From Domibacillus sp. PGB-M46 (GTDB lineage Bacteria; Bacillota; Bacilli; Bacillales; Domibacillaceae), in contig NZ_JAKGCR010000008.1 in NCBI RefSeq assembly GCF_022668875.1, forward strand, positions 62,001 through 126,000: a stretch of 64,000 nt of DNA, given 5' to 3'. The position numbers and the translations under genes are program-made. The notes beneath the pieces are model-generated. The model did not search any database and was not told where the DNA came from. It was given only the letters and a program-made list of their open reading frames with translations. How positions within the stretch are numbered: the first letter of the stretch is position 1; every line of letters begins with the position of its first letter. This document shows positions 63,413-64,000 of this stretch, piece after piece.

Positions 63413-64000
63413 TTATTTTATTATCTCTTTTAAATTTGGAAGCTTCTCCAACAATCTAAAATCCGTTACTAAATTACCTTTTAAACTAATCCTTTCTACA
63501 TTTAACAAGTACTGAATACCATCAAGATTCTTAATGTTACTGTTACTTAAGTCTAGATCCTTTATAGCATACATTTCTGATATAGAGATCCATTGCCCAT
63601 CTAAATTAGAAATATGTCTTCTGATTGCTTTTTCTAGATTTGGGTCAAGGAAAGTAGCTACGTCTGCAATTTCTGATGTTGTATAAAATTCAAAACCTTG
63701 TTTTTTAGCTTCATATATAAGCTCTTTGATCGTATCAGGAGAAGTTCTCCACTGCCCAGCTTTTTTAGCAGCTTCACCTTCCCAACCGAAATCTTCCCAC
63801 TTTACTTCTGACGGTAAAATGGAATGACAAGTCAAAACAACATTTTTACCGGTTTTTTTAGCCGCTCTTAAAATTTTCTTTATATATTTTACATTTGAAA
63901 AAAACTTGCTATCTATACATATAGACGGCATCAGTCCAGTATGGCCTGCAAGAACCAAATTATCTCCGCTCAAATGACCTCTAGCAATCTTAAAAAATTT
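63413..64000 (-). CDS. Polysaccharide deacetylase-like protein with LRR tail, partial
   Basis: 195 codons are inside the window; the frame stays open to the right edge (reading KFFKIARGHLSGDN at the cut), so the start is missing. LVLAGHTGLMPSICIDSKFF-like and NVVLTCHSILPSEVKWEDFG and the late DTIKELIYEAKKQGFEFYTT match the end of the NodB deacetylase barrel. The last about 60 residues are leucine-rich repeats (DLDLSNSNIKNLDGIQYLLN, VERISLKGNLV, LEKLPNLKEI). Probably removes acetyl groups from the surface glycan made next door; the tail may hold it to a partner. Confidence 0.6.
   Translation of the reverse strand, partial: KFFKIARGHLSGDNLVLAGHTGLMPSICIDSKFFSNVKYIKKILRAAKKTGKNVVLTCHSILPSEVKWEDFGWEGEAAKKAGQWRTSPDTIKELIYEAKKQGFEFYTTSEIADVATFLDPNLEKAIRRHISNLDGQWISISEMYAIKDLDLSNSNIKNLDGIQYLLNVERISLKGNLVTDFRLLEKLPNLKEIIK

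Overview
The window looks like chromosomal DNA of a spore-forming Bacillaceae species. The evidence is an alpha/beta-type small acid-soluble spore protein gene, a sufCDSUB operon in Bacillus order, an S-box (SAM-I) riboswitch ahead of metNPQ, a FadR-type box ahead of fadNAE, a lutABC-lutR lactate locus and many genes with clear B. subtilis yus/yun/ydb counterparts. No rRNA, tRNA, CRISPR array or complete insertion sequence was seen. I do not assign a species.

Layout: 1-8 kb holds yunE/yunF-like genes, a DUF1904 gene, a decayed gene and the suf operon (minus strand). 8-13 kb holds an overlooked 59-codon gene, the metNPQ methionine importer under its riboswitch, thioredoxin-like and Toprim proteins, gcvH and an ArsC/Spx-like gene. 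13-20 kb holds the fatty-acid beta-oxidation operon fadNAE with a FadR operator, then cardiolipin synthase on the plus strand. 20-30 kb holds an M20 peptidase, an MFS transporter, an aldose epimerase, lutABC, lutR and two YdbS/YdbT-type membrane proteins. 30-33 kb holds a secreted PL11 rhamnogalacturonan lyase with a cre site, then a perfect orphan Fur box in front of a short terminator-bounded unit with no ORF (candidate Fur-controlled sRNA). 33-43 kb is mixed housekeeping: a STAS protein, an HesB-like protein, acetyltransferases, DinB, a secreted phosphodiesterase, a Crh/HPr-like protein, MsrA, a SASP and a VCBS protein. Two copies of an interspersed non-coding repeat lie at about 13.0 and 37.0 kb.

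The most interesting part is 42.5-55.9 kb, two adjacent RiPP modules on the minus strand. The right-hand module (55.7 to 48.35 kb) is a paeninodin-type lasso peptide cluster: cyclase, twin 43-aa precursors, HPr-kinase-like kinase, RRE protein B1, protease B2, nucleotidyltransferase-like protein and ABC exporter. The left-hand module (48.2 to 42.5 kb) has its own precursor-like peptide, kinase, RRE (PqqD-like) protein, ABC exporter and nucleotidyltransferase-like protein, but has neither lasso cyclase nor B2 protease; it carries an S26 signal-peptidase-like gene and a metallophosphoesterase instead. It looks like a non-lasso peptide pathway derived from shared parts. Copies of the same 16-bp palindrome (GTTCTT-N4-AAGAAC) sit in front of both modules, so they are probably co-regulated.

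56-64 kb is a visibly AT-richer run of glycosyltransferases, an ABC exporter and a partial polysaccharide-deacetylase-like gene with a leucine-rich tail. It is probably a surface glycan locus gained by transfer.
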